Positions 37,430-50,000 of a stretch of 64,000 bases of DNA are shown one piece after another. Position 1 is the first letter of the stretch. Each line of letters starts with the position of its first letter. Origin of the DNA: Alphaproteobacteria bacterium (GTDB lineage Bacteria; Pseudomonadota; Alphaproteobacteria; UBA8366); contig WHUA01000013.1 of the NCBI GenBank assembly GCA_009377445.1, positions 1-64,000 on the forward strand. Direction: 5' to 3'. The translations under genes were made by a program, and so were the position numbers. The notes beneath the pieces are model-generated. The model was not told where the DNA came from, ran no database searches, and saw only the letters and a list, made by a program, of their open reading frames with translations.

Positions 37430-38632
37430 TTAGTTTAGCGCCGGCGGCACAGGCACACAGTTCACCTTCCGGCTCTGTAGACGGCGGCAGGCTTCGGTTG
37501 CCGAATTCCGGGACAACCCTACAAGCTGAGCCCGATAGAGCGTATCGGTCCCCTGCTGCACCGGCACCACGAGAACCTGCGCCTTCCTGCGCATCTTTTT
37601 CCGGAGGTGTTTTGCGGCCTTGCTCGCGGCCTTGCGGGCCGGCGCATCGTCGCTGAAAGCGCCGACCTGAATGCCCCAGCCGGCTTTCCCGCCGGTGGAC
37701 TGAACAGCCGGCGTCTCCGGCTTGTGGAGCGAGGCATTGACGATATTTTCAGTGGCTTCGGCCGATGCGATCTGGGGCGCCCTGCCTGGCGCATCGGGCT
37801 TCTTCAGGTCGGCGAAGGCGGCATCCAGCAAGTGCTCCATGCGGGAATTGCGGGCCCTCGAGGACTTGCCTCCGAAGACCACCCCGATGATGCGATGCCC
37901 GTTGCGCTTCGCGGACGCAACGAGATTGTAGCCGGACGCATTCGTATAACCGGTCTTCACGCCATCGACGCCGGGATAGCTCTCCAGCAGGGCGTTATGG
38001 TTGCGGTAGCGGCGGCCGTCATACTCGAACTCGGGAGTCGAAAACAGACGGTATTTCTCCGGAAAATCCGTGAGCAGGTGTTTGGCGAGCGTCGCCATGT
38101 CGCGCGCCGTCGAGAGCTGCCGACGGTTCGGCAGGCCCGAAGCGTTGCGGAAGTTAGTCCGGTTCATGCCGAGCTCGTGCGCCTTGCGCGTCATCATCTG
38201 GCTGAACTTGCGCTCGGTTTTTCCGAGCGCTTCCGCGACGACGACCGCTGCGTCGTTGGCCGACTTCGTCATCATCGCCAGGATGGCGTCGTGTGCGGAA
38301 ATCGTCGAGCCTGGCCTGAGGCCCAGCTTGGAGGGCCGCGCCGCCGCCGCACGAGCCGAAACCGGCAGCGCCTGCGACATTTTCAGCCGGCCTTTTTCGA
38401 TCGCCTCGAACGCCATGTAGAGCGTCATCATCTTCGTGAGCGACGCCGGGTAGTTGCGCACGTCCGGATTGACCGCGTGCAGCACGCGCCCGGTTTCGAA
38501 ATCCACGACGATCGATGCGTTGCGGGCATTCGCCTGGCCCGCTGTCGCCGCGACGGTTGCAAATGCGAGGAAAATAACGATTTGCCGAAAACGGCAAGAA
38601 AACCTGACTTTGTTCCACCCTGACACAGTCAT
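37430..38632 (-). CDS. D-alanyl-D-alanine carboxypeptidase (DacA family) with C-terminal SPOR domain
   Basis: YPASLTKMMTLYMAFE (SxxK), TKSANDAAVVVAEAL (SxN), DGVKTGYTNASGYN (KTG); C-terminal IQVGAFSDDAPARKAASKAAKHL SPOR-like. Confidence 0.93.
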   Translation of the reverse strand: MTVSGWNKVRFSCRFRQIVIFLAFATVAATAGQANARNASIVVDFETGRVLHAVNPDVRNYPASLTKMMTLYMAFEAIEKGRLKMSQALPVSARAAAARPSKLGLRPGSTISAHDAILAMMTKSANDAAVVVAEALGKTERKFSQMMTRKAHELGMNRTNFRNASGLPNRRQLSTARDMATLAKHLLTDFPEKYRLFSTPEFEYDGRRYRNHNALLESYPGVDGVKTGYTNASGYNLVASAKRNGHRIIGVVFGGKSSRARNSRMEHLLDAAFADLKKPDAPGRAPQIASAEATENIVNASLHKPETPAVQSTGGKAGWGIQVGAFSDDAPARKAASKAAKHLRKKMRRKAQVLVVPVQQGTDTLYRAQLVGLSRNSATEACRRLQSRKVNCVPVPPALN

Positions 38633-38890
38633 ATTTCTTCCCAATTCTGAAACGAACAAGAAAACCGGCGAGATTTGCCACGAATGCAAAGTAATTAAAT
38701 TATTCTTGATTGTCTACCCGCCGTGTCCGCATAGAGTGCTGAATCCCCGACGAATCTTTCGCAAAACTGGTTAACTTTTTTATACAGCAGCCACGCTCCG
38801 TCGGACTACCCGTTCTTCGGGCGTAGCCCCTTATTCATCATTTGGCCACAGTTTAAACCAAATCCTTGAATAGGTCGTTAATCCTCCCCT

Positions 38891-39002
38891 TTGTGTGCAA
38901 AGCAAAATTTATTTTGCTGCACCGCACAAAAATGCGTTGACATCGAGGCATAGGACGCCATATAACGGTCATGTTGCGGCGCACAAATTTTTTTGCACAC
39001 AA
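38891..39002 (+). promoter_or_regulatory. Phasin promoter region: sigma70-like promoter bracketed by an 11-bp perfect inverted repeat
   Basis: ttgtgtgcaaa (38891-38901) / tttgcacacaa (38992-39002); ttgaca (38937-38942) - 18 bp - tataac (38961-38966); local palindrome agcaaaat-tt-attttgct. Confidence 0.65.
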
Positions 39003-39066
39003 CAGCGCGGCTTGATCCACCCCAGCACGGCCGGGCCGGATCGCCGGCAATGTCAACGACATTTCG

Positions 39067-39585
39067 ATGGAGCGTACAGACATGACCAGCAAGCCAAAAA
39101 CCGCCCGCGCGGATTTCAGGATTGCCGCGGGCAAAGAGACGGTCGGACAGGCCGTCAAGGCTTCGACCGAAACTTATGAGCAGGCATTCAACATGACCAA
39201 GGACCAGGTGGAGAAGGCGAGCCAATCGCTGATCAAGGGCTATGACGATCTCACCGAGATCACCCAGAAGAACGTCGAGGCCTTCGTGAAGGCCGGCAAT
39301 CTCTGGGCCAAGGGTGCGGAGACGATCGGCAAGGCTTATTTCAATCTTGCCCAGGTGTCCGCCGAGGCGGGTGTCGAAGTGGCGCAGGCGATGTTCGCCG
39401 CCAAGACCCTGAAGGATGTCGTCGACGTCCAGAGCGGCTACGCCAAGGCGAGCATGGATACCATCGTCGCCGAGGGCAAGAAGATCAACGACATGACGAT
39501 CAAGGTCGCGAATGAGGCTTTCGAGCCGATCCAGGTTCAGGTCAACCAGGCGATCGAGAAGGTCCTGAAGCAGACCGCGGCCTGA
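39067..39585 (+). CDS. Phasin family protein (PHA granule-associated)
   Basis: QAFNMTKDQVEKASQSLIKGYDDLTEITQKNVEAFVKAGNLWAKGAETIGKAYFNLAQ; start may be 39082. Confidence 0.92.
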   Translation: MERTDMTSKPKTARADFRIAAGKETVGQAVKASTETYEQAFNMTKDQVEKASQSLIKGYDDLTEITQKNVEAFVKAGNLWAKGAETIGKAYFNLAQVSAEAGVEVAQAMFAAKTLKDVVDVQSGYAKASMDTIVAEGKKINDMTIKVANEAFEPIQVQVNQAIEKVLKQTAA

Positions 39586-39625
39586 TACCGACGCCGCCTG
39601 TCGGACCTGTTATACTTGTCGAGCA

Positions 39626-39664
39626 CGACCCGCGCGGCGCCACGCCCGCGGGTCGTTTGCTTTT
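39626..39664 (+). terminator. Rho-independent terminator of the phasin gene
   Basis: cgacccgcg-N12-cgcgggtcg followed by tttgctttt. Confidence 0.75.
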
Positions 39665-39680
39665 GCGGGCATGAAAGCGC

Positions 39681-40547
39681 CTATAGCCGCCGGCAGTCGA
39701 ACAGGCTGGTCTTGTTGATCCGGTGGTAGCGGCGCCGGTGGCCGGAGAGCGCGGCGCTGTCCACCCTGCGGACGGCGAAGCCCGCGTCGCCGATTCGCTC
39801 GCCGTAGTCCGCGCCGCAGAGCCGGACGTGATAGGGATGACCGAAAGCGGCGAGCCGTTGTTCGGCGCTCGCCGCCCCCGCGTCTTCGTGCGTGGCCGGA
39901 CGGCGCAGGTCGAGCGGGACCAGGATCATCGCCCGTCCGCCCGGGCGCAGCACGCGCGCCATCTCGGCGAGCGCTTTCCGGTCGTCCGTCACATGCTCGA
40001 GGACGTGACTGCAGATCACAAGGTCGAAACATCGGTCCGGGAAGGCGAGCCGCGTGGCGTCCATCTTGAGGGGCGCATCCGGCCGATACAGGTCGATCGC
40101 GGCGTAGCACAGGTGGGGCGCGCCGGCGAGCCGGTTCCGTATGCACGGCTCGGGCGCGATATGCAGGATGGACAGCCGGCGCCCGGGCAGGCCCAACGCA
40201 CGTTCGAGATAGAGCCAGAGGAAGCGGTGCCGCTCCAGCGAGCCGCAGCCGGGGCAGCGTGCGTTGCGCCGGCGATCGAGCCCGAAGCTGGGATAATGGC
40301 CGAATGCCTGCCGGCAGACCGGGCAATGCTTCGCATGGCCCCTGTCCGCGGGAAAAGCGCGCTGCGGCCGGGGACCGGGCGGTCCAATGGCGGCGCCATA
40401 GGCCGTTCCGGGACCGGCGTCGGCGGCAAGCAGCATCGGCAGGCGCCGCGCGAGATCGAGCGGAGCCGCCGCGATTCCAGCGCCAGCGGTCCTTCTGGTC
40501 CCGCGCCGCGCCGCCGCCGGCCGGGTATCGCGTTGCATCGCCGCCAT
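39681..40547 (-). CDS. Class I SAM-dependent methyltransferase with N-terminal zinc-ribbon
   Basis: CPVCRQAFGHYPSFGLDRRRNARCPGCGSLERHRFLW; DLVICSHVLEHVTDDRKALAEMARVLRPGGRAMILVP. Confidence 0.9.
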   Translation of the reverse strand: MAAMQRDTRPAAARRGTRRTAGAGIAAAPLDLARRLPMLLAADAGPGTAYGAAIGPPGPRPQRAFPADRGHAKHCPVCRQAFGHYPSFGLDRRRNARCPGCGSLERHRFLWLYLERALGLPGRRLSILHIAPEPCIRNRLAGAPHLCYAAIDLYRPDAPLKMDATRLAFPDRCFDLVICSHVLEHVTDDRKALAEMARVLRPGGRAMILVPLDLRRPATHEDAGAASAEQRLAAFGHPYHVRLCGADYGERIGDAGFAVRRVDSAALSGHRRRYHRINKTSLFDCRRL

Positions 40548-40655
40548 CGCTCAGCCAGATTATCGCCCACTAGCGCCCCTTAAGGTCCAGGGGGCCTTTA
40601 ACCACGTGTTCCGTGTCCAATATTATAGTGACTTGGTGTAGTATTGCGTCCGACC

Positions 40656-40982
40656 ATGAGCAATCAAGACAACGGCAACAACGGCGACAGCGGCACGGGC
40701 GTGGTCACGCGGACCAAGCCCAAGACAAAGAAGCCGTCGATGTACAAAGTGTTGATGTTAAACGACGATTTTACTCCGATGGAGTTCGTTGTCCATGTCC
40801 TCGAGCGGTTCTTTTCGAAGGGCCGGGAGGAAGCGACGAGGATCATGCTACACGTTCACAGGCGAGGGGTAGGCGTTTGCGGCGTCTTTCCTTACGAAAT
40901 TGCGGAAACCAAGGTGACGCAGGTCATGGATTTTGCCCGGCAACATCAGCATCCGCTTCGCTGCACGCTCGAGAAGGACTAG
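40656..40982 (+). CDS. clpS: ATP-dependent Clp protease adaptor ClpS
   Basis: [83 protein letters not shown]. Confidence 0.97.
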   Translation: MSNQDNGNNGDSGTGVVTRTKPKTKKPSMYKVLMLNDDFTPMEFVVHVLERFFSKGREEATRIMLHVHRRGVGVCGVFPYEIAETKVTQVMDFARQHQHPLRCTLEKD

Positions 40983-40991
40983 TATCACCCC

Positions 40992-43322
<2,331 letters not shown>

Positions 43323-43412
43323 GACGCATTCTCAGAAGCTATCGGATGACCGGTTTCGCGGGCGCGGTCCTGCGGCCAGGTTATGGCCTGGGATCGGCCG
43401 ATGGGCCGATCG

Positions 43413-43583
43413 TCACATCGGCAGGGAAGCGACCGCCATGCTGCCCAGCAGCACCAGCGAAACGCTCACGAAGATCGAGTAGATCGCCAGCGGCTGGAGG
43501 CGGCCGGCGCGGCGGCTGCGAAGGCGCGGGACCTCGGGAATGAAGCGCTCGCTGTAGAGGCCCGAGGTGCGTTCGTTGGTCAT
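43413..43583 (-). CDS. Small single-TM protein, unknown function
   Basis: MTNERTSGLYSERFIPEVPRLRSRRAGRLQPLAIYSIFVSVSLVLLGSMAVASLPM; one TM helix, basic cytoplasmic flank. Confidence 0.5.
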   Translation of the reverse strand: MTNERTSGLYSERFIPEVPRLRSRRAGRLQPLAIYSIFVSVSLVLLGSMAVASLPM

Positions 43584-43736
43584 GCTGATCATCGGTTTCC
43601 ATCCCATTCCTGCGCTCTTTCAGCGTTGGGATATTCATGCCACGGCGCAGGCGCCGCCGCTGTGACTAGGGTCACTGGGCCGGCAAAAAATTCCTCGTAA
43701 GGGATGGAATGCCCTTTCGGGCGGGACGGATGACGG

Positions 43737-44990
43737 CTAACCGTCTGCCATGACGACGTTATTGCGCCCGGCCGCCTTGGCCTGGTAGAGCGCCCGATCG
43801 GCGGCGTCCGCCAGCGAGGAGAGGTCGCCGTAATGGGGGAAAATGGCGAGGCCGCAGCTAAAAGCGGCGGTAAACTCGCCTTTTTCATGCTGATGGCTGA
43901 TCTTGGAGAAGGCGATGCGGATGTCGTCCATGATGCAAATGGCCGCGTCGGCATCGACGCCCGCCAGCGCGACGGCGAACTCCTCGCCGCCGGTCCTGCC
44001 GATCACGTCGGAGGAGCGGAGGCGCTGGCGCAGCAGGCTGGAGAGCGTCTTGAGCACGCGGTCGCCGGCGGCGTGGCCATAGGTATCGTTGACCGCCTTG
44101 AAATGGTCGAGGTCGATGACCGCCAGGGCAAGCGGCTTGCCTTCCCGCCGCATGCGCGTGATCTCGACCGCGATATGCTCCTTCGTCGTCGTGTGGTTGA
44201 GCAGCCCGGTCAGGCTGTCGCGCAGCATCAGGGTGCGGAGCGACCGGAACCGCTGCGCCCGCGTATAGACCGCCATGACCAGGTGTTCCGGCCGGATCGG
44301 CTTGGTCAGGAAGTCGTCGCCGCCGATCGTCATGACGTCGAGCTGCTTCAGCAGGTCGTCTTCCGAGGACAGGAACACGATCGGGATCGAATCGAAGGCC
44401 GGTTCCTGGCGGATCACCGCGGCGAGCTCCTTGCCGCGGCATTCCGGCATGTAGAGATCCATGATGATGAGCTCGGGCCGGAACTCCGACAGCACCTGGA
44501 AGGCTTCCAACGGCTTGTTGCAAACCATCGTCTGCATGCCGGCTTCCGAGAGAATCATTTGATAATATTTACAGATTCTGGGGTCGTCATCGATGATGAG
44601 GACACGGAACGGCTCGTCCACTTTCTCTTCCGACAGCGGGTCCAGCGTATCCACCAGGTCGAGCATGCTCACGGGGCGCATCAGCAGCGCCGCCGCGCCC
44701 GCCCGGACGGCCGCCAGTCGCGTGGTCACCTTCGAATCCGGGGACAGCAGGATAATCGGCGGATACTCGCCGAAACCGTCGCAAAGCTTCGAGACTTCCT
44801 CGATCTCAGCCGCCGCGTCCGCGCCCAGCGGCAGGCTGACCAGCAGCGCGACCGAGTCGGTGAGCTCCGGAATGGCCTTCTCATGCGGCGCGCCGTCGAA
44901 GCGCGTAACGGAATACCCGAATTGCCGCAACTGCGTGGTAAGCAGGTCGGCTTCGCCTTCGTCTCGATCGATTAGGACGATGTTGCGCAT
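43737..44990 (-). CDS. PleD-like REC-REC-GGDEF diguanylate cyclase
   Basis: Second REC intact (IIDDDPRICK, IIMDLYMPE, FLTKPI); GGDEF domain with RSSDVIGRTGGEEF (I-site RxxD and GGEEF). Confidence 0.93.
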   Translation of the reverse strand: MRNIVLIDRDEGEADLLTTQLRQFGYSVTRFDGAPHEKAIPELTDSVALLVSLPLGADAAAEIEEVSKLCDGFGEYPPIILLSPDSKVTTRLAAVRAGAAALLMRPVSMLDLVDTLDPLSEEKVDEPFRVLIIDDDPRICKYYQMILSEAGMQTMVCNKPLEAFQVLSEFRPELIIMDLYMPECRGKELAAVIRQEPAFDSIPIVFLSSEDDLLKQLDVMTIGGDDFLTKPIRPEHLVMAVYTRAQRFRSLRTLMLRDSLTGLLNHTTTKEHIAVEITRMRREGKPLALAVIDLDHFKAVNDTYGHAAGDRVLKTLSSLLRQRLRSSDVIGRTGGEEFAVALAGVDADAAICIMDDIRIAFSKISHQHEKGEFTAAFSCGLAIFPHYGDLSSLADAADRALYQAKAAGRNNVVMADG

Positions 44991-45149
44991 GGTACCAGCT
45001 GAGTTTCGATAGTGTATATCGGGTGTTTATTACTCAAATATTTACGACTATTACTCGAATTACTCGGAATTGCGGTGATCCCGGTCACATGCACCCGGCC
45101 CCCATGCCGCGCCGGCATGGGGTGTACGGCAGGCCGCTGTATTAGGATA

Positions 45150-46352
45150 CTATTCCTTCTCCGGATTGCCGTCGCCCTGGCGGTAGGGCAGGTATTCGGC
45201 GATCTCGGAGACATCGCTGGCTTCGGCGGACCGTTCTTGGTCGAGGTATTCGGATACGGCGCGGCGGAACCCCGAATCCCCGATCCAGTGCGCGCTGTAG
45301 GTGCGGACCGGCGCGTAACCCCGCTGCAGCTTGTGCGGGCCCCGCGTGCCGGCCTCGACCCGTTGCAGGCCGTGCGCGATGGCGTAGTCGATGGCGCTGT
45401 AGTAGCAGGCCTCGAAATGGAGAAACTTGAACCGCAGGTCGCAGCCCCAGTTGCGGCCGAACAAGGCGTCGCGGCCGCGGAAATTGAGCGCCCCGGCGAT
45501 CGGCTGCCCGTCATGCTCGGCGATGAACAGCACGACCTTGTCGGCCATGCCCTCTTGCAGGATCGAGAAGAAGCCACGGGTCAGATAGGGGGCGCCCCAT
45601 TTCCGGTCGTAGGTATCCGTATAGAAGCGATAGAACGCGTCCCAATGCCGCGGCTTGATGTCGTCGCCGGACAACGCGAGCATGCGGATGCCGGCGTCCG
45701 CCACTCTCTGCCGCTCCTTGCGGATGTTCTTGCGCCGGCGGCTCGTCAGGCCGGCCAGAAAATCGTCGAAATCCGCGTAGCCGCGGTTATGCCAATGGAA
45801 CTGGTGGTCGTGGCGGATCAGGTACCCTGCTTCCTGCAGAACCGCCGCTTCCTCTTCGGTGCAGAATGTGACGTGGAGCGACGAGATGCCGGTCTGCCGG
45901 GCAAGCGCGCTCATGCCGTTGGCGAGCGCGCTCCGCAGGCCGTGCGGCGTCATGCCGCCAGCGGCGCCGGGCCGGATCAGCAGCCGGACGCCGGTAACCG
46001 GCGTGAAGGGGACGGCGCATTGCAGCTTCGGGTAATAGCGGCCGCCTGCGCGCTCGAAGGCATGCGCCCAGGCGTGATCGAACACGTACTCGCCGTAGGA
46101 ATGTCCCTTGACGTACAGCGGCGCGGCGGCGACCACGGCGCCGTCGCCGTTCTCGACGACGAGATGGCGCGGCTGCCAGCCCGTCCTGCTGCCGACGCAG
46201 CCGCTTTCCTCGATCGCGTCGAGAAACGCGTGGCTGACGAACGGCGTGTCCGGCGCACCGGCGCCCGCGACGCAGGCATCCCAGTCGCCGGCCGGGATGG
46301 CGGAAATCCGCTCGACGGCGCGCACGGTGAGGGAGGGCTGGCCGTCCGGCAT
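45150..46352 (-). CDS. GNAT/FemAB-like peptidoglycan-type N-acyltransferase (DUF482 family)
   Basis: ISSLHVTFCTEEEAAVLQEAGYLIRHDHQFHWHNRGYADFDDFLAGLTSRRRKNIRKERQRV; GAHxLqRGYAPVxTYSAHWI. Confidence 0.88.
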   Translation of the reverse strand: MPDGQPSLTVRAVERISAIPAGDWDACVAGAGAPDTPFVSHAFLDAIEESGCVGSRTGWQPRHLVVENGDGAVVAAAPLYVKGHSYGEYVFDHAWAHAFERAGGRYYPKLQCAVPFTPVTGVRLLIRPGAAGGMTPHGLRSALANGMSALARQTGISSLHVTFCTEEEAAVLQEAGYLIRHDHQFHWHNRGYADFDDFLAGLTSRRRKNIRKERQRVADAGIRMLALSGDDIKPRHWDAFYRFYTDTYDRKWGAPYLTRGFFSILQEGMADKVVLFIAEHDGQPIAGALNFRGRDALFGRNWGCDLRFKFLHFEACYYSAIDYAIAHGLQRVEAGTRGPHKLQRGYAPVRTYSAHWIGDSGFRRAVSEYLDQERSAEASDVSEIAEYLPYRQGDGNPEKE

Positions 46353-46402
46353 GACCGAATTACGCCTCGCTGCCCAGGATGTTTCGCCGGCCGGCGGCCG
46401 GT

Positions 46403-46867
46403 TCAGGAAAACTCGATGACGGCATCGACTTCGACGGCGGAATCCAGGGGAAGGCCGCTCGCGCCGACGGCGAAGCGGGCATGCCGGCCAGCGTCGCCGA
46501 ACACGTCGACGATCAGGTCCGATGCGCCGTTGATCACCTTCGGATGGTCCGTGAAATCCGGCAGCGCGTTGACGAAGCCGCCGAGCTTCACCACGCGGAC
46601 GACCCGGTCGAGGTCGCCGAGCGCCGCCTTCGCCTGGGCGATGATGTTGAGGCCGCACACGCGCGCCGCGGCGACGCCGTCTTCCAGCGGCAGGTCCCGG
46701 CCGACCTTGCCGCGGTATTTGAGCTTGCCGTCCCAAAAGGTGATCTGTCCGGCCACCCACAACTGCGTCCCGGTGAGGACGAAGGGCACGTAGTTGGCGG
46801 CGGGTGCCGCGGCGGCGGGCAGCGCGATGCCGAGCTGCTCGAGACGCGCGTCTATTCTGCCTGTCAT
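46403..46867 (-). CDS. RidA family protein (second copy)
   Basis: MTGRIDARLEQLGIALPAAAAPAANYVPFVLTGTQLWVAGQITFWDGKLKYRGKVGRDLPLEDG...GDAGRHARFAVGASGLPLDSAVEVDAVIEF. Confidence 0.92.
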   Translation of the reverse strand: MTGRIDARLEQLGIALPAAAAPAANYVPFVLTGTQLWVAGQITFWDGKLKYRGKVGRDLPLEDGVAAARVCGLNIIAQAKAALGDLDRVVRVVKLGGFVNALPDFTDHPKVINGASDLIVDVFGDAGRHARFAVGASGLPLDSAVEVDAVIEFS

Positions 46868-46962
46868 GAGATCCGATGTTCCCGATGCGATGCGTTCCGG
46901 CCACCAGCATAGCCGAGCGGCGGAACAGCCGAAAGCGCTCAGCGGACCATGGCTGCGTCGCG

Positions 46963-46994
46963 AAAAAATGGGGGGTGGCTTACACCACCCCCCA
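46963..46994 (-). terminator. Rho-independent terminator of nrdJ
   Basis: Minus strand reads tggggggtgg-tgtaag-ccacccccca followed by TTTTTT; 10-bp perfect stem. Confidence 0.8.
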
Positions 46995-47032
46995 GTTCAC
47001 AGGGAGCACCGTGCCAGGGTGGGACCAAGCCG

Positions 47033-50000
47033 CTAGGAGCACCCGCTGGTCGCGCCACAAGTGACGCACTTCAGGCAGGTTCCGTTGCGGACGAGAGTGA
47101 AATTGCCGCACTCACCGCAGGCATCACCCTCGTATCCCAATGCCTGAGCCTCGCGAATGCGCTCCAGCGAAGGCTGGACCGCGGCGTAGGCTGAGGCTTC
47201 CACCGCCACGGCCGAGGCCGTGACGGAGGACGCGGCGACCACCTGGCTCTCCGAAGAGCTGGTCGCCACGTTCGTTGCGGCGGCGCGCTTGCGGTTCTGC
47301 GCTTTCGCGCCGCCGGATATCACAAACAGGTTCGGGGAGCGGACATAGCCGTTGCTCGCCAGCTTTTGCAGTGCGGCAATGGTGTCCGCGGGTTGTTCGG
47401 GCAGATTGCCCTCGCGCGACCCGGTGCCGAGGCTGTCCGGCAGCATGTCGGACGGCTGGGCATGGGCGAGGTCCTCGCGGGCGAGATAGCTGATCGCGAC
47501 CTCGCGGAAGATGTAGTCGATCACCGACGTCGCCATCTTGATCGCGTCGTTGCCTTCGACGATGCCCGACGGCTCGAACCGCGTGAAGGTGAAGGCTTCG
47601 ACGAATTCCTCGAGCGGTACGCCGTATTGCAGGCCGATCGATATGGCGATCGCGAAGTTGTTCATCAGGCTGCGGAAAGCGGCGCCTTCCTTGTGCATGT
47701 CGATGAACAGCTCGCCGAGCGTGCCGTCCTCGTATTCGCCGGTCCTGAGATAGACCTTGTGGCCGCCGACGATCGCCTTCTGGGTATAGCCCTTGCGGCG
47801 ATGGGGCAGCCGGCGCCGGCTGGCCGAACGCTCGATGACACGCTCGATGATCCGCTCCGCGACGAGCGCGGCGGAGGCCGCGGCCGGCTGCTCGACGACG
47901 TCCTCGACCAGCTCCTCGTCCTCGAGAATTGCGGACTGCAGCGGCTGGCTCAGCTTGGAGCCGTCGCGGTAGAGCGCATTCGCCTTGAGGCCGAGCCGCC
48001 AGGACAGCATGTAGGCGTCCGTGCACTGCTCGACCGTGGCGTTGTTCGGCATGTTGATCGTCTTGGAGATCGCGCCCGTGATGAAAGGCTGCGCCGCCGC
48101 CAGCATGCGGATATGGCTCTCCGCGGAAAGGAAGCGCTTGCCGATCCGCCCGCAGGCATTGGCGCAGTCGAACACCGCGAGATGCTCGTCCGCGATATGC
48201 GGCGCGCCCTCGAGCGTCATGGCGCCGCAGCAGTAGGTGTTTGCCGCGTTGATCTCCGCCGCCGTGAAGCCGAGCGCCGCCAGCAGGTCGAAGCTCACCT
48301 CGTCGAGCTGGGCCGCCGTGAAGCCGAGCGCCCCGACGCAGAATTCTTCGCCCAGGTTCCACCTGTTGAAAGCGAAGCGGATGTCGAAGCAACTGGCGAG
48401 AGAGTTCTCCAGCTTGTTCAGCACATCCTTCGTGAAGCCCTTTTCCTTGAGCGCGGCATGGCTGACGCCGGGCGCCCCCGCCAGCGTGCCGTGGCCGACG
48501 GCGTAGGCCACGATCTCTTCGATCTGCGCCTCGTCGTAGCCGAGGCGGCTGAGCGCTTCGGGCACCGTGCGGTTGATGATCTTGAAGTAACCGCCGCCGG
48601 CGAGCTTCTTGAACTTGACCAGCGCGAAGTCGGGCTCGATTCCCGTCGTGTCGCAGTCCATCACCAGGGCGACCGTTCCGGTCGGCGCGATGACGGTGGT
48701 CTGCGCGTTGCGGAAGCCGTGCCGCGCGCCCAGCTCATAGGCGCGGTTCCAGGCATCGACGGCCGCCTTTGCGATGGCCGGCTGCGGGCAACCTTCGTGG
48801 TCGAGCGCGACCGGAGCGACCGAAATGCCCTCGTAGGGCGCGTCGCCGCCGCGCGCCGCGTTGCGATGGTTGCGGACGACGCGAAGCATGGCGTCGGCAT
48901 TCCGCGCATAGCCCGGGAACGCACCCAGCTCGCCCGCCATCTCCGCGGACGCGGCATAGGACGCGCCCGTCATCAGCGCGGTGATCGCGCCGCACAACGC
49001 GCGCCCTTCGTCGCTGTCGTACGGCAGCGCATGCGCCATCAGCAGGCCGCCGATGTTGGCGTAGCCGAGCCCCAGCGTGCGGTATTCGTAGGAAAGTTGG
49101 GCGATCTGCTGCGACGGGTACTGTGCCATCAGCACCGAGATCTCGAGCGTCACGGTCCAGAGCCGCACCGCATGCTCGAACGCCTCGACCTGGAATGCGC
49201 CGGACGCGTCGCGGAAGGTCATCAGGTTGAACGACGCCAGATTGCAGGCCGTGTCGTCGAGGAACATGTATTCCGAACACGGGTTCGAGGCGTTGATCCG
49301 GCCCGATTCTGGGCAGGTGTGCCACTCGTTGATCGTGGTGTCGAACTGAACGCCCGGATCCGCGCACGCCCAGGCCGACTCGGCGATCTGACCCCAGAGG
49401 TCGCGCGCCTTGATGGTCTTCGCCACCGAGCCGTCGGTGCGGTTGGTGAGCCGCCAGTCGGCGTCCGCCTCGACGGCGGCGATGAAGTCGTTGGTGATGC
49501 GGAGCGAGTTGTTCGAGTTCTGCCCCGATACCGTGAGATAGGCTTCCGAATCCCAATCCGTGTCGTAGGTCCGAAAATCGATCTCGGTATATCCCTGGCG
49601 CGCGAACTGGATGACGCGCTGGACGTAGTTCTCGGGGATCATGGCCTTGCGGGCCGCGATCACGGCTTTCTTGAGCGCGAGGTTCTGCTTCGGCTCGAAC
49701 CGCGTCGCGTCGTCGGCGTCGGCGCCGTGGCAGGCGGCGACGATGGCGTTGAGGTGCTGGTTGCAGATCTTCGAGCCGGTCACGAGCGCGGCGACCTTCT
49801 GCTCCTCGATGGTCTTCCAGCCGATGAAGCTCTCGACGTCCGGATGATCGACGTCGAGGCAGACCATCTTGGCGGCGCGCCGGGTCGTGCCGCCCGACTT
49901 GATGGCGCCCGCCGCGCGGTCGCCGATCTTCAGGAAGCTCATCAGCCCGGACGAGCGGCCGCCGCCGGAAAGCGGCTCGTTCTCGCCGCGGATGCTGGAG

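Noticed and set aside
45100-45122. Hairpin ccccatgcc-gcgcc-ggcatgggg as a terminator of the GNAT gene
   Set aside because: Stem is good, but no T-tract follows on the minus strand, so a Rho-independent terminator is not supported.
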